Assembly (NCBI RefSeq): GCF_009900745.1
Contig: NZ_WXVU01000018.1
Coordinates: 60,531-124,530 of the forward strand
DNA from: Chryseobacterium sp. c4a
GTDB taxonomy: Bacteria; Bacteroidota; Bacteroidia; Flavobacteriales; Weeksellaceae
Direction: 5' to 3'
DNA length: 64,000 nt
In this document: positions 50,703-58,771 of the stretch, piece after piece
Layout of the letters: every line of letters starts with the position of its first letter
Numbering within the stretch: the stretch's first letter is position 1
Notes under the pieces: generated by a model
Databases searched by the model: none
Seen by the model: the letters and a program-made list of their open reading frames with translations, nothing else
What the model was told of the DNA's origin: nothing
Program-made: the position numbers and the translations under genes

Positions 50703-50728
50703 AACCTCGTCATCATCGAGGTTTTTTT
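50703..50728 (+). terminator. Terminator of pncB
   Basis: 7-bp stem AACCTCG / CGAGGTT, loop TCATCAT, then TTTTTT. Twenty-six nt after the stop. Confidence 0.85.
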
Positions 50729-50802
50729 GTACCATATCTTCGCTTGTAACCCTGGTCTTAAAAGTTGATAAGGTTTTATTATATTTATCTAAACAAAGCA
50801 AC

Positions 50803-51273
50803 ATGATATCAAAGACATTACTTACCGTTTTCCTCCTCTCTTCTGCGTTATTTTTTGCACAGGAAAAGAAAAAAGAAAAACCGAAGTTCAACCAGGAACT
50901 GGCCACTTCACTAGGAGCAGATCAGTATGGTATGAAGGCTTATACTATTGTCATGCTAGCCACCGGTACTGCAAAAATTGAGGATAAAACCGAAATGAGC
51001 AATCTTATGAAAGGACATATGGCCAATATTGGAAAACTTGCTGATGAGGGAAAAATAATTGTTGCCGGGCCTTTCCTCGAAAAGAACAAGGAAAACTACC
51101 GTGGTATGTTTATTTTCAATACAAAATCTAAAGAAGAGGCAGAACAATGGGTAAAAACAGATCCTGCGGTTCAAGCGAAGGTCTTCAGCTATGAAATCTT
51201 CCCTTGGTACGGTTCTGCCGCTCTCCCTTTATATTTGAAACATCATGATGAGATTTCAAAAGAGAATCCTTAA
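50803..51273 (+). CDS. Secreted YCII-like domain protein
   Basis: 156 aa. Signal peptide MISKTLLTVFLLSSALFFAQ, then a small alpha-beta domain with the YCII-family pattern: YTIVMLATGTAKIEDKTEMS, NLMKGHMANIGKLADEGKII, VAGPFLEKNKENYRGMFIFN, SKEEAEQWVKTDPAVQAKVF. The conserved His (KGHM) and the AGP loop are present. YCII domains are small ferredoxin-like folds in cytosolic enzymes; export is unusual. Reaction unknown. It ends at a bidirectional terminator shared with the leader-peptide gene opposite. Confidence 0.85.
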   Translation: MISKTLLTVFLLSSALFFAQEKKKEKPKFNQELATSLGADQYGMKAYTIVMLATGTAKIEDKTEMSNLMKGHMANIGKLADEGKIIVAGPFLEKNKENYRGMFIFNTKSKEEAEQWVKTDPAVQAKVFSYEIFPWYGSAALPLYLKHHDEISKENP

Positions 51274-51280
51274 AAAATAA

Positions 51281-51306
51281 AATCCCTCAATGGAGGGATT
51301 TTTTTA
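51281..51306. terminator. Bidirectional terminator
   Basis: 8-bp stem AATCCCTC / GAGGGATT, loop AATG, T-run on the plus strand and T-rich on the minus strand. It serves the convergent YCII-like and peptide genes. Confidence 0.85.
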
Positions 51307-51309
51307 TTG

Positions 51310-51477
51310 TTAATCAAAACAGATAAATGGTCTTCTCGGTGGATAACAACAATAAGGGTTACTACAGAATGTATATCCAGCCGGACAACCTCCATCTGCA
51401 GGCGTTTCACATGCTACTACTGCTGCTCCTAAAACAGTTTTTAACTCTTTTCTGTTTAAGTTTTTTAAATTTTTCAT
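51310..51477 (-). CDS. Cys-rich leader peptide, 55 aa (short gene)
   Basis: A small gene below usual length cut-offs. It reads MKNLKNLNRKELKTVLGAAV then VACETPADGGCPAGYTFCSN and PYCCYPPRRPFICFD. The first 17 residues match the leader of the peptide at 9181-9387 (MKNLRKLSRND) with the same K-L-x-R-x-E-L-K pattern ending in a small-residue site (GA). Six Cys: C23-x7-C31-x6-C38-x4-C43-C44-x8-C53. The ATG (51475-51477), stop (51310) and shared terminator support a real gene. Product probably a processed, disulfide-linked peptide. Confidence 0.75.
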   Translation of the reverse strand: MKNLKNLNRKELKTVLGAAVVACETPADGGCPAGYTFCSNPYCCYPPRRPFICFD

Positions 51478-51726
51478 AGGTATTCAGTTTGGTTTTAATT
51501 TCCTACTCTTAAGATTTTCGGAATCCTCTTTTTAATTCTCATTAACTAGAAATAAATATACAATTTATTCTTTAATCATTTAAATTTCAAATAATTATAT
51601 CTTAAAAAATCAAAAATACATCTTGTTTTAATGAATTAATATAAGTACTTTAGCTTTTAACAAAGCAAACTTACAAAACTGATTGTAAGCTAGTTAAAAC
51701 CATTGTTAAACTAAAAAATTAATTCC

Positions 51727-51963
51727 ATGAAAAAAATGAACACATCAAAACTTTCGAGAACAGAACTGAAAGAAGTAATCGGAGGGTATTTGCATCTGCC
51801 AGAATGTCCCGGAGGATGCCCTGGTGAAGGCATGATCAGATGTCCCGACGGTTCTACCACTATGACTAATTTTATATGCATGGGCGGAAGATGTGAACCC
51901 GCTGCAAGATGCAAGCCATTGGTTCTTGAACCTTTTCCAGATCCGATCATAGTTACTCCTTAA
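51727..51963 (+). CDS. Cys-rich leader peptide, 78 aa
   Basis: Leader MKKMNTSKLSRTELKEVIGG with double-Gly at residues 19-20, the same style as the peptides at 9181 and 51310. The core is Pro/Gly/Cys-rich with Cys at 27, 31, 39, 51, 56 and 62 (PECPGGCPGEGMIRCPDG, ICMGGRCEPAARCKP) and a Pro-rich end. Divergent from the 55-aa peptide gene with a 249-nt AT-rich gap that holds no other gene I see. A strong terminator follows. Function unknown; antimicrobial or signalling peptide are both possible. Confidence 0.8.
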   Translation: MKKMNTSKLSRTELKEVIGGYLHLPECPGGCPGEGMIRCPDGSTTMTNFICMGGRCEPAARCKPLVLEPFPDPIIVTP

Positions 51964-51980
51964 TCCGATTAATAATAAAT

Positions 51981-52007
51981 AAGGTGAGCTGAAAAGCTCA
52001 CTTTTTT
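51981..52007 (+). terminator. Terminator of the 78-aa peptide gene
   Basis: Stem AGGTGAGCT / AGCTCACTT (one G-T pair), GAAA-type loop, then TTTTT. Twenty nt after the stop at 51963. Confidence 0.88.
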
Positions 52008-52094
52008 ACTATTCAAAGGTTGTTCTATAAGCGCCCGAAGCTATACATTACCGATCACAGGTTTTTATTATCTTTAAATAAACAAAAAACCACC

Positions 52095-52850
52095 ATGAAA
52101 ACCATTGAAGAAGTTCTAAAAAAACTTGATGAAATTATCATCTGGTGCAAGGAAAACAAAAGCCCTGCCGGATATTTCGCCTGTACTTACCGCATTATGA
52201 CTGCACAGGTTTTAAAAGGAATTCAACAAAGGAAATTTGAAGATAATCCCAGAATGATATTGCTTGATATCGCTTTTGCACAACGATATCTTGAAGCATG
52301 GGAAAGCTACAATAATGGTAAAAAATGTACTAATTCCTGGTATATTGCTTTTGAAGCCACAAAGAATAAAAATCTTCTCATCTTACAGCATATTTTTCTG
52401 GGAATGAATGCCCATATTAATTTGGATCTAGGCATCTCGGCGGCTTCCATTATGCCCTACCGAAAAATCAATCCTTTAAAAATAGACTTTGGGAATATTA
52501 ATAATGTTATCGCTTCCATTAATCAGAAAGTACAGGATTCTCTGAACCAGATATGTTATCCGATAGAACTCATTGATCAGCTTTCTAATGGAAAAGACAA
52601 TGCAATTTTAGATTTTGCGATTTCCAAAGCCAGAGATACCTCATGGGCAACAGCTGTGATTGCATCCAATACACCTAATTTCCTAAGAGAACAGGTCATT
52701 AATATTGTAGATTATGCAGCCGCAAAAGTTGCCACACAAATAACCCATCCAAAGATTCTTACTCCTGCTCTCCTTAAAGAGCTTAAAAAATGTGAGAGCA
52801 GTGATGTGGTTAAAAATATTGAAATTCTGGAATCCACAAAAAATGGGTAG
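52095..52850 (+). CDS. DUF5995 family protein
   Basis: 251 aa from MKTIEEVLKKLDEIIIWCKE (ATG 52095). A longer frame opens at TTG 52020, inside the terminator region, and is rejected. Recognised by pattern as DUF5995: SPAGYFACTYRIMTAQVLKG, LDIAFAQRYLEAWESYNNGK, LLILQHIFLGMNAHINLDLG, ISAASIMP. The His in HIFLGMNAHINLDLG are family-conserved. Function unknown. Ends at a hairpin shared with the convergent efflux operon. Confidence 0.82.
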   Translation: MKTIEEVLKKLDEIIIWCKENKSPAGYFACTYRIMTAQVLKGIQQRKFEDNPRMILLDIAFAQRYLEAWESYNNGKKCTNSWYIAFEATKNKNLLILQHIFLGMNAHINLDLGISAASIMPYRKINPLKIDFGNINNVIASINQKVQDSLNQICYPIELIDQLSNGKDNAILDFAISKARDTSWATAVIASNTPNFLREQVINIVDYAAAKVATQITHPKILTPALLKELKKCESSDVVKNIEILESTKNG

Positions 52851-52863
52851 ACTAAAATAAAAT

Positions 52864-52892
52864 GGCCGGGATCTTCCTCACGAATCCCGGCC
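52864..52892. terminator. Hairpin between convergent genes
   Basis: 9-bp GC-rich perfect stem GGCCGGGAT / ATCCCGGCC with an 11-nt loop. U-tracts are weak on both strands, but the position between the DUF5995 gene and the RND operon end fits a shared terminator. Confidence 0.65.
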
Positions 52893-52916
52893 AAATAATG
52901 AACAAATAAAAAGAAA

Positions 52917-55900
52917 CTATATTGTTTCCTTATGCTTTTTACGGTAAGCATAATAGAATACTATTGGTAATATGGCAAATGAAAGCAGCATACAGATAAT
53001 TAATCCGCCAACAATCATAATCGCCAAAGGTTTTTGAATTTCGGATCCCATTCCGTTAGACATTGCTGCCGGAAGAAGTCCCATAGATCCCATCAGTGCA
53101 ATCATCACTACCGGACGAATTCTGCTTTTTACTCCTTCAGCAATGGATTCTTTAAGTGACATTCTATTCTGAAGATTCTCTTTCATCACCCCGATCAGAA
53201 CAATTCCATCAATAGTAGCCACTCCAAAAAGGATAATAAAACCTATCCCCGCCGAGATTCCAAAAATGGTTCCTGTAAACCAAAGTGATAAAAAACCACC
53301 GATGAATGCAAAGGCTAATGTAATAGAAGAGATCAGGGTATCTTTTACATTCCCAAAGTTGAAATACAATAGCATTAAAATAAGTACTAATGAAATAGGA
53401 ACTACCATTGCCAGCTGCTTGGCAGCTCTTTCTTTACTTTCGAATTCGCCTGCCCAGGTCATCTTGTGGCTTTTCGGAAGTTTCACCTCTTTATCTACTT
53501 TTTCTTTTGCTTCCTTAATGGTGCTTCCCAGGTCACGCCCTTCAATATTAAATCCTACCCCAATATATCTGCTGTTTCCTTCACGGTAAATGAATGATGG
53601 CCCGGTATGATAGTCAATGGTAGCAATTTCCTTCAATGGAACTTTTTTATTATCCTTAGTTGGTATCAGAATATTTCCCATTTTTTCAGGAGTATCACGA
53701 TATTGTTTTTCGAATCTCAGCATCACATCAAACATTCTTTCTTCTTCATAAAATTTGGTAGCAGCCTGTCCACCAATAGTCATTTCAATAACCGCCTGCG
53801 CATCTGCCGTGGAAACTCCATATTTTGCCATTTTAGAGTCATGAAGTTGTATTCTAAGCTCAGGAAGACCGATATTTTTAAAGACGTTCACATCTGATAT
53901 TCCCGGAACGGTTCTGATGGAATTGGCAACCTGATTGGCATAATTTTCAAGTTCAAATAAATTGTTCCCGAATATTTTAATCACCAATGGTGCTTTTACC
54001 CCGGCAACATATTCCTCCACATTATCCTGAATCGGCTGACTGAATCCAAAGTTAATTCCCGGGTATTTTTCAAGAGAAACCCTCATTTCTTCAAGAAGCT
54101 CATCTTTGGATATTTTTTTCTTCCATTCGTTTTCCGGTTTCAGCTGGATATTAAATTCAATATTAAAGAACCCTGTAGGATCTGTCCCATCATTAGGACG
54201 GCCTGTCTGCGTCATGACGAATTTTACTTCATCATATTTCATTAAAATCTCCTTCATCTCTTTGGTCAATCGAACGGACTCATCCAGATTCACACTATTT
54301 GGAAGAGTGGCACGTACATAAATAGCGCCTTCATTCAATTTAGGCAAGAATTCTGAACCATAGTTGGAGAATCTCCATCCACAAAGGGCAAGTAGAGCTA
54401 CAAAACCGACCATAAATCCTTTTTTATGACGAACACTGAATTCATAAATTCTGTAAATGTTCACCCTGAAGAATCTTGAAATAAAGTTTTCTTTTTCTTC
54501 AATATTCTTGGTTAGCAAAAGCTTACACATTGCCGGAACATACGTTAAACTCAGGATCAATGAACCTAATAGAGCATATCCTAATGTAAAGGCCAAAGGA
54601 GAGAACATTTTACCTTCTACTTTCTGGAATGAGAAGATCGGCATCAACGCTACAATCAGGATCAATAAGGCAAAGAAAATATAGCTTGCGACACTTCCTG
54701 CGCTTTTCTTGATGATTCCCAATTTGGAAATTTTATTGAATCTCCGAAGTCCAATCTTCTTAGCCTTCAGTTCCAGGGCGACAAAGACATGTTCAACGAT
54801 GACGAGGGTTCCTTCCAGCAGTAATCCAAAATCCAGAGCTCCCATCGAAATAAGGTTGGCCGGAAGTCCTTGGATTTTCAACATGATAATCGCAAAAAGG
54901 AAAGCCAATGGGATCACTGATGCCACAATAAATGTTGTTCTCCAATTGTACAGGAAAATGAATACAATAATGGAAACTAAAAGAACTCCTTCGATAAGGT
55001 TTTTGGAAACGGTATGAACAGTTGTATTTACCAATTCTGTACGGTCAATAATGGGAACTATCTGAACATCTCCAGGTAATTCACCACCGTTTAATTCCTC
55101 TATCCTATCTTTAAGTCTTGCAATGACCTCACTAGGATTTTCACCACGAAGCATGATGACAATTCCTTCCACTACATCATTCTCCTTGTTATAACCTACT
55201 TGTCCCAATCTTGGTTTTGCCGATATTTTTACTTCTGCAACATGTTTTACCAAAATAGGAGTAGAACCTTTTACTTCAATCTGAATATTTTCAATATCCT
55301 CCTTCTTCTCCAAAAGACCGATCCCCCGCACTACATAAGCCTGATCTCCTTTTGCCACAACATCACCACCTACATTAATATTACTCTTCGAAACTGCTTC
55401 ATACACATCCAAGGGGGAAAGGTCATAATTGTGTAATTCCGTAGGATTAATTTTTATTTCATATGTTTTTTCTTCACCCCCAAAACTCACCACATCAGCA
55501 ACACCAGGAACAGCCAGCAATTCTCTTTCAACTACCCAATCCTGAATAGCAGTGACTTCCTTAATGGGTAATTTACTTTTAATAATATATCGGTAAATTT
55601 CACCGGTAGCTCCTGATGGCGGCTCAATACTGTATTCTGCACCTGAAGGAAGATTTACATTTCCCAGTTTATTGGATGCATATTGCTGTGCATAAAAATC
55701 ATTGACATGGTCATCAAAAATCACTGTAACCACAGATAATCCGAACAAAGAGATAGACCTTACCGAAGTTTTATTCGGAATAGCATTCATCTCCTTAGAA
55801 ATGGGTAATGTGACAAATTTTTCTATTTCTTCAGCACTCCTTCCCGGCCATTGGGTAATAACTCTTACTCTGGTATTGGTAACATCCGGAAATGCTTCAA

Positions 55901-56015
55901 TCGGAGTGTGGATATAAGAATAGATTCCTCCAAGCAACAACATGAAAGTACCTAAAAGAACAATCAGTGAGTTTTTTAAAGAGAAGGAAACTATATTCTG
56001 TACAAATTTTCGCAT
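52917..56015 (-). CDS. CusA/CzcA-type RND heavy-metal efflux pump
   Basis: Inner-membrane proton-driven metal exporter, 1032 aa, about twelve membrane helices. Recognised by IEAFPDVTNTRVRVITQWPG, SAEEIEKFVTLPISKEMNAI, PSGATGEIYRYIIKS, EFLPKLNEGAIYVRATLPNS and GIIVLIGVMKENLQ-type C-terminal loop (here GIVLIGVMKENLQ). In the proton-relay motif it has DFGLLLEGTLVIVE, where CzcA has DFGxxVDGAVVMVE: the second Asp is Glu. Metal specificity (Co/Zn/Ni or Cu/Ag) cannot be decided. Its ATG overlaps the stop of the adaptor gene by 1 nt; last gene of the operon. Confidence 0.93.
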   Translation of the reverse strand: MRKFVQNIVSFSLKNSLIVLLGTFMLLLGGIYSYIHTPIEAFPDVTNTRVRVITQWPGRSAEEIEKFVTLPISKEMNAIPNKTSVRSISLFGLSVVTVIFDDHVNDFYAQQYASNKLGNVNLPSGAEYSIEPPSGATGEIYRYIIKSKLPIKEVTAIQDWVVERELLAVPGVADVVSFGGEEKTYEIKINPTELHNYDLSPLDVYEAVSKSNINVGGDVVAKGDQAYVVRGIGLLEKKEDIENIQIEVKGSTPILVKHVAEVKISAKPRLGQVGYNKENDVVEGIVIMLRGENPSEVIARLKDRIEELNGGELPGDVQIVPIIDRTELVNTTVHTVSKNLIEGVLLVSIIVFIFLYNWRTTFIVASVIPLAFLFAIIMLKIQGLPANLISMGALDFGLLLEGTLVIVEHVFVALELKAKKIGLRRFNKISKLGIIKKSAGSVASYIFFALLILIVALMPIFSFQKVEGKMFSPLAFTLGYALLGSLILSLTYVPAMCKLLLTKNIEEKENFISRFFRVNIYRIYEFSVRHKKGFMVGFVALLALCGWRFSNYGSEFLPKLNEGAIYVRATLPNSVNLDESVRLTKEMKEILMKYDEVKFVMTQTGRPNDGTDPTGFFNIEFNIQLKPENEWKKKISKDELLEEMRVSLEKYPGINFGFSQPIQDNVEEYVAGVKAPLVIKIFGNNLFELENYANQVANSIRTVPGISDVNVFKNIGLPELRIQLHDSKMAKYGVSTADAQAVIEMTIGGQAATKFYEEERMFDVMLRFEKQYRDTPEKMGNILIPTKDNKKVPLKEIATIDYHTGPSFIYREGNSRYIGVGFNIEGRDLGSTIKEAKEKVDKEVKLPKSHKMTWAGEFESKERAAKQLAMVVPISLVLILMLLYFNFGNVKDTLISSITLAFAFIGGFLSLWFTGTIFGISAGIGFIILFGVATIDGIVLIGVMKENLQNRMSLKESIAEGVKSRIRPVVMIALMGSMGLLPAAMSNGMGSEIQKPLAIMIVGGLIICMLLSFAILPIVFYYAYRKKHKETI

Positions 56016-57130
56016 TACTTCTTAGAATTATTTAATTGGTTTTTCAGGTTCTCATAAATCAACAATCCATTGGAAGCAATTACACTCTCACCTTGTTTCA
56101 AATTTCCTTCTACATATATATATTGACTGTTTGAAGCAACCTCAGTTACTGGCCTTATCTCCAGGTCACAATCTTTTTTATAGACCACTACATAGCTTTG
56201 ATTATTATCGAAGATCAAAGCCTTTGCAGGAATTGCCAAAGCACTTTTATTTTGTGAATTAACTGGCAATACAACATCAGCAGACATTCCAGGTCTAAGT
56301 TTCATCCCGTTATTATCCATGATAATTTTTGCTTTTAACACTCTTTCATTTTCGTTAAAAACCTGAGAAATATTATTAATCTTTCCAGCAAAACTGTCAT
56401 CCGGATATGCTAAAGTTTTTACCACTACAGGCTGATCTACATAAACATGTCTCATATTCGTAGCATATACATTAGCCATCACCCAAACCTTTTCCAGATT
56501 GGAAATAGTAAAAAGCTGATCACCACCTGCTGTTACAGGCATTCCTTTAGAAACATTTTTAGAAATAACGTACCCATCCGCCGGAGCTTTAATCTGAATG
56601 GTACTCCCCCCGGCAGAATACAACTGCATATTCTTATGAGTCTTTGAAATATTGGATTGAAGGATCGTTACTTCAGCTCTTGCTTCCTGAAGATCTTTCT
56701 GAGAGGCAATATCATCTTTGTACATGGCTTCTACAGAGGCCAATTTTCTTTTAGCCACCGCCAGCTGAGCCTGCAAGGTCTGAGTATCATCCTGCATTTC
56801 ATTTACAGCTGTACTTTTTACAGAAGCCAGAACTTGTCCTTTTTTCACATAATCCCCAAGAGAAAAATAAGTATCAGTCACCACTCCGTCTACGAGGCTT
56901 ACAAAAGGTACTGTTTTATCAGAGTTACTTTCTACTTCTCCGGTGAGGGTTATACTTTCTTCAATAGGAAGCATTTCTGCTTTGGCCAGTTTAATATCTT
57001 TTTTAAGTTCTTTGCTGAGGCAATATCCTTTTTCAGCCTCTTGAGTTGATTTTTCATCTTTACAACCCGTAAGTACAACCAGGGCAGACAGATAAATTAC
57101 GGCGATATATTTAGTAGTGTTCATTTTCAT
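56015..57130 (-). CDS. RND efflux periplasmic adaptor (CusB/CzcB-like)
   Basis: Membrane-fusion protein linking the pump to the outer-membrane channel, 371 aa. Lipoprotein signal MKMNTTKYIAVIYLSALVVL, TGC lipobox (Cys23). Barrel-sandwich (SLVDGVVTDTYFSLGDYVKK, GQVLASV, SKGMPVTAGGDQLFTISNLE), alpha-hairpin (QLAVAKRKLASVEAMYKDDI, QKDLQEARAEVTIL) and beta-barrel (VWVMANVYATNMRHVYVDQP) order is normal. No Met-rich N-terminal metal-binding segment is evident. Confidence 0.92.
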   Translation of the reverse strand: MKMNTTKYIAVIYLSALVVLTGCKDEKSTQEAEKGYCLSKELKKDIKLAKAEMLPIEESITLTGEVESNSDKTVPFVSLVDGVVTDTYFSLGDYVKKGQVLASVKSTAVNEMQDDTQTLQAQLAVAKRKLASVEAMYKDDIASQKDLQEARAEVTILQSNISKTHKNMQLYSAGGSTIQIKAPADGYVISKNVSKGMPVTAGGDQLFTISNLEKVWVMANVYATNMRHVYVDQPVVVKTLAYPDDSFAGKINNISQVFNENERVLKAKIIMDNNGMKLRPGMSADVVLPVNSQNKSALAIPAKALIFDNNQSYVVVYKKDCDLEIRPVTEVASNSQYIYVEGNLKQGESVIASNGLLIYENLKNQLNNSKK

Positions 57131-57171
57131 AAGTAGATGTTCATATTTTTAGAGTCTTGCTTAATGGTGGT

Positions 57172-58446
57172 TTATAAATCCTGTCCTACCACATATTGCA
57201 GGTTTTCATAATATTGATTAAGCTCTTTTTTAGTATCCAGTATGATCATTTTGTTGCCGATGTAGGCTTCAAGAAAATCCATATATTCAAGCATACTGAT
57301 ATTTCTTAATCTGAAATTCTTTTCGTGACTCACCAATAAACCATCCAGTGTAGATTCGTAGGAATCATCTATTTCTTCTGAGACCTGCTGGGTACGGATA
57401 TAGTTTCTGAAAACAGAGATCACTTCATTTTCTGATTTCAGCTGATTTTTACGGGTTTCATTTTTACTTTTTTCAATTTCGAGCTTAGCCTCCTGAATAC
57501 TTCCTTTATTTCTATCAAAAATGGGGAGGTCAACTGAAACGCCTAATCCAATAAAGTCCTTCATAATGTTTCCACCACGGTCATAGCCAATTGAAACGGC
57601 TACATCTGGAGTCTTCATGGCATTTTGAATTTCAAGATTCTTACTGGCATGTTTCTCTTTATTTTTAGAGATCAGGATATCCGGGCGATTTTCTTTTGCT
57701 TTTTCCAGCCATTGGGTAAGCTCAAGTTCTGAAAGCTGCTTTTCCGGCATGGTAAATGAGTCTGAAATCACAAGGTAAGAATGAGACGGAATCATCAGTA
57801 AAGCTTTTAGTTCTGCCTGTTGTTCTTCAATTTCCTGTTTCAAAGACACCAATTTTTTCTTGAACTCAATTTCCTGTGCTTTCAGACGGATATATTCAGC
57901 CTTACTGATATTCCCCAAGGCTAGTTGGTTATTATAGGACTTTGTTAATTTTTCGATAGAAGCGATCTGACCTTGATAAATCTTCTGTTGTTCCTGATTA
58001 TATAGGATATCAGTCATTGAATTTCTCAAAGTCTTCTTCAGCTCACGCAATACTTCCTGTAATTCGTATTTTTCGCCTTCTACTTCAATTTTCTGTAATT
58101 CAATATTTTTTCTTCGCTTTCCTGCAGTCTGAATGACTTGTTCTATTTCGGCTGAGATCTGGGTATTCTTTCCCCAATTTCCAATCAATGCAGGCTGTTC
58201 TTCGATATCATAAGTTCTCCAGAGGTTCACCTCACTGATACTTAGTTTAGGATTAGGCCAGTATTTAGCCTGAAGTGCTCTGGCTTCTGCCTGAGAAATT
58301 TCCAGTTTTTGAGCAATAATATCAAGGTTTTTGTCCAAAAAAATTGCTTCAGCCTCTTTTCTGCTGATCTTCAGAGTATCTGAAACCTGTGCTGAAAAAA
58401 AACTGAAACAATGAATATAAAAAAGGGTAAAAAAAATCTTCTTCAA
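57172..58446 (-). CDS. TolC-family outer membrane efflux protein (CusC/CzcC-like)
   Basis: Outer-membrane channel for the RND pump, 424 aa. Signal peptide MKKIFFTLFYIHCFSFFSAQ, then two TolC-type repeats with long helices (RKEAEAIFLDKNLDIIAQKL, SQAEARALQAKYWPNPKLSI; and VSIGYDRGGNIMKDFIGLGV, DLPIFDRNKGSIQEAKLEIE). The start codon is TTG (58444-58446): an in-frame TAA three codons upstream leaves no ATG that keeps the signal peptide. First gene of the efflux operon, separated from the kinase gene by a 325-nt repeat-bearing gap. Confidence 0.9.
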   Translation of the reverse strand: MKKIFFTLFYIHCFSFFSAQVSDTLKISRKEAEAIFLDKNLDIIAQKLEISQAEARALQAKYWPNPKLSISEVNLWRTYDIEEQPALIGNWGKNTQISAEIEQVIQTAGKRRKNIELQKIEVEGEKYELQEVLRELKKTLRNSMTDILYNQEQQKIYQGQIASIEKLTKSYNNQLALGNISKAEYIRLKAQEIEFKKKLVSLKQEIEEQQAELKALLMIPSHSYLVISDSFTMPEKQLSELELTQWLEKAKENRPDILISKNKEKHASKNLEIQNAMKTPDVAVSIGYDRGGNIMKDFIGLGVSVDLPIFDRNKGSIQEAKLEIEKSKNETRKNQLKSENEVISVFRNYIRTQQVSEEIDDSYESTLDGLLVSHEKNFRLRNISMLEYMDFLEAYIGNKMIILDTKKELNQYYENLQYVVGQDL

Positions 58447-58771
58447 GGTCTCTTATTTTAAGACCACAAAGCTATCCTCCTAATATTAGAGCCAATTTCG
58501 AATGAAATTAAAATTCAATTAGCCCAACATTAGAGTTTGATTAGAATAGGTAGAGATCTATTTTTGAGCTTCTCACAAATCATGGAGATTAAGCAGATTT
58601 TTTAGCACAAATTGCCCTAATATCATTCACAAATAACCCAACCTAGTATTGTTATAAAACTGTTTCTATAGTCATCTATGAAAATCCGTGGGATATTGAC
58701 ATCAATAGAAACGGACTTTAGTCCGTTTACATTTCAATTAGAATTCCAATGGCTTTAGCCAAAACCGAGTT
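58447..58771. repeat. Gap with dispersed-repeat-like sequence
   Basis: No gene. Two short palindromes, AAACGGACT-TT-AGTCCGTTT-like (58709-58728) and GGCTTTAGCC (58751-58760), plus phrases such as CATGGAGATTAAGCAGATTT and GAAAATCCGTGGGAT, look like pieces of an intergenic repeat seen in Chryseobacterium-type genomes; I recall the style, I did not search for it. Part may also hold the efflux-operon promoter, but no good box pair is visible. Confidence 0.45.

Noticed and set aside
52020..52094. TTG start of the DUF5995 protein
   Set aside because: It begins right after the upstream terminator and adds a non-conserved segment; ATG 52095 matches the family start.
53266..57049. Plus-strand ORFs within the efflux genes
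   Set aside because: Shadows of the RND and adaptor genes.
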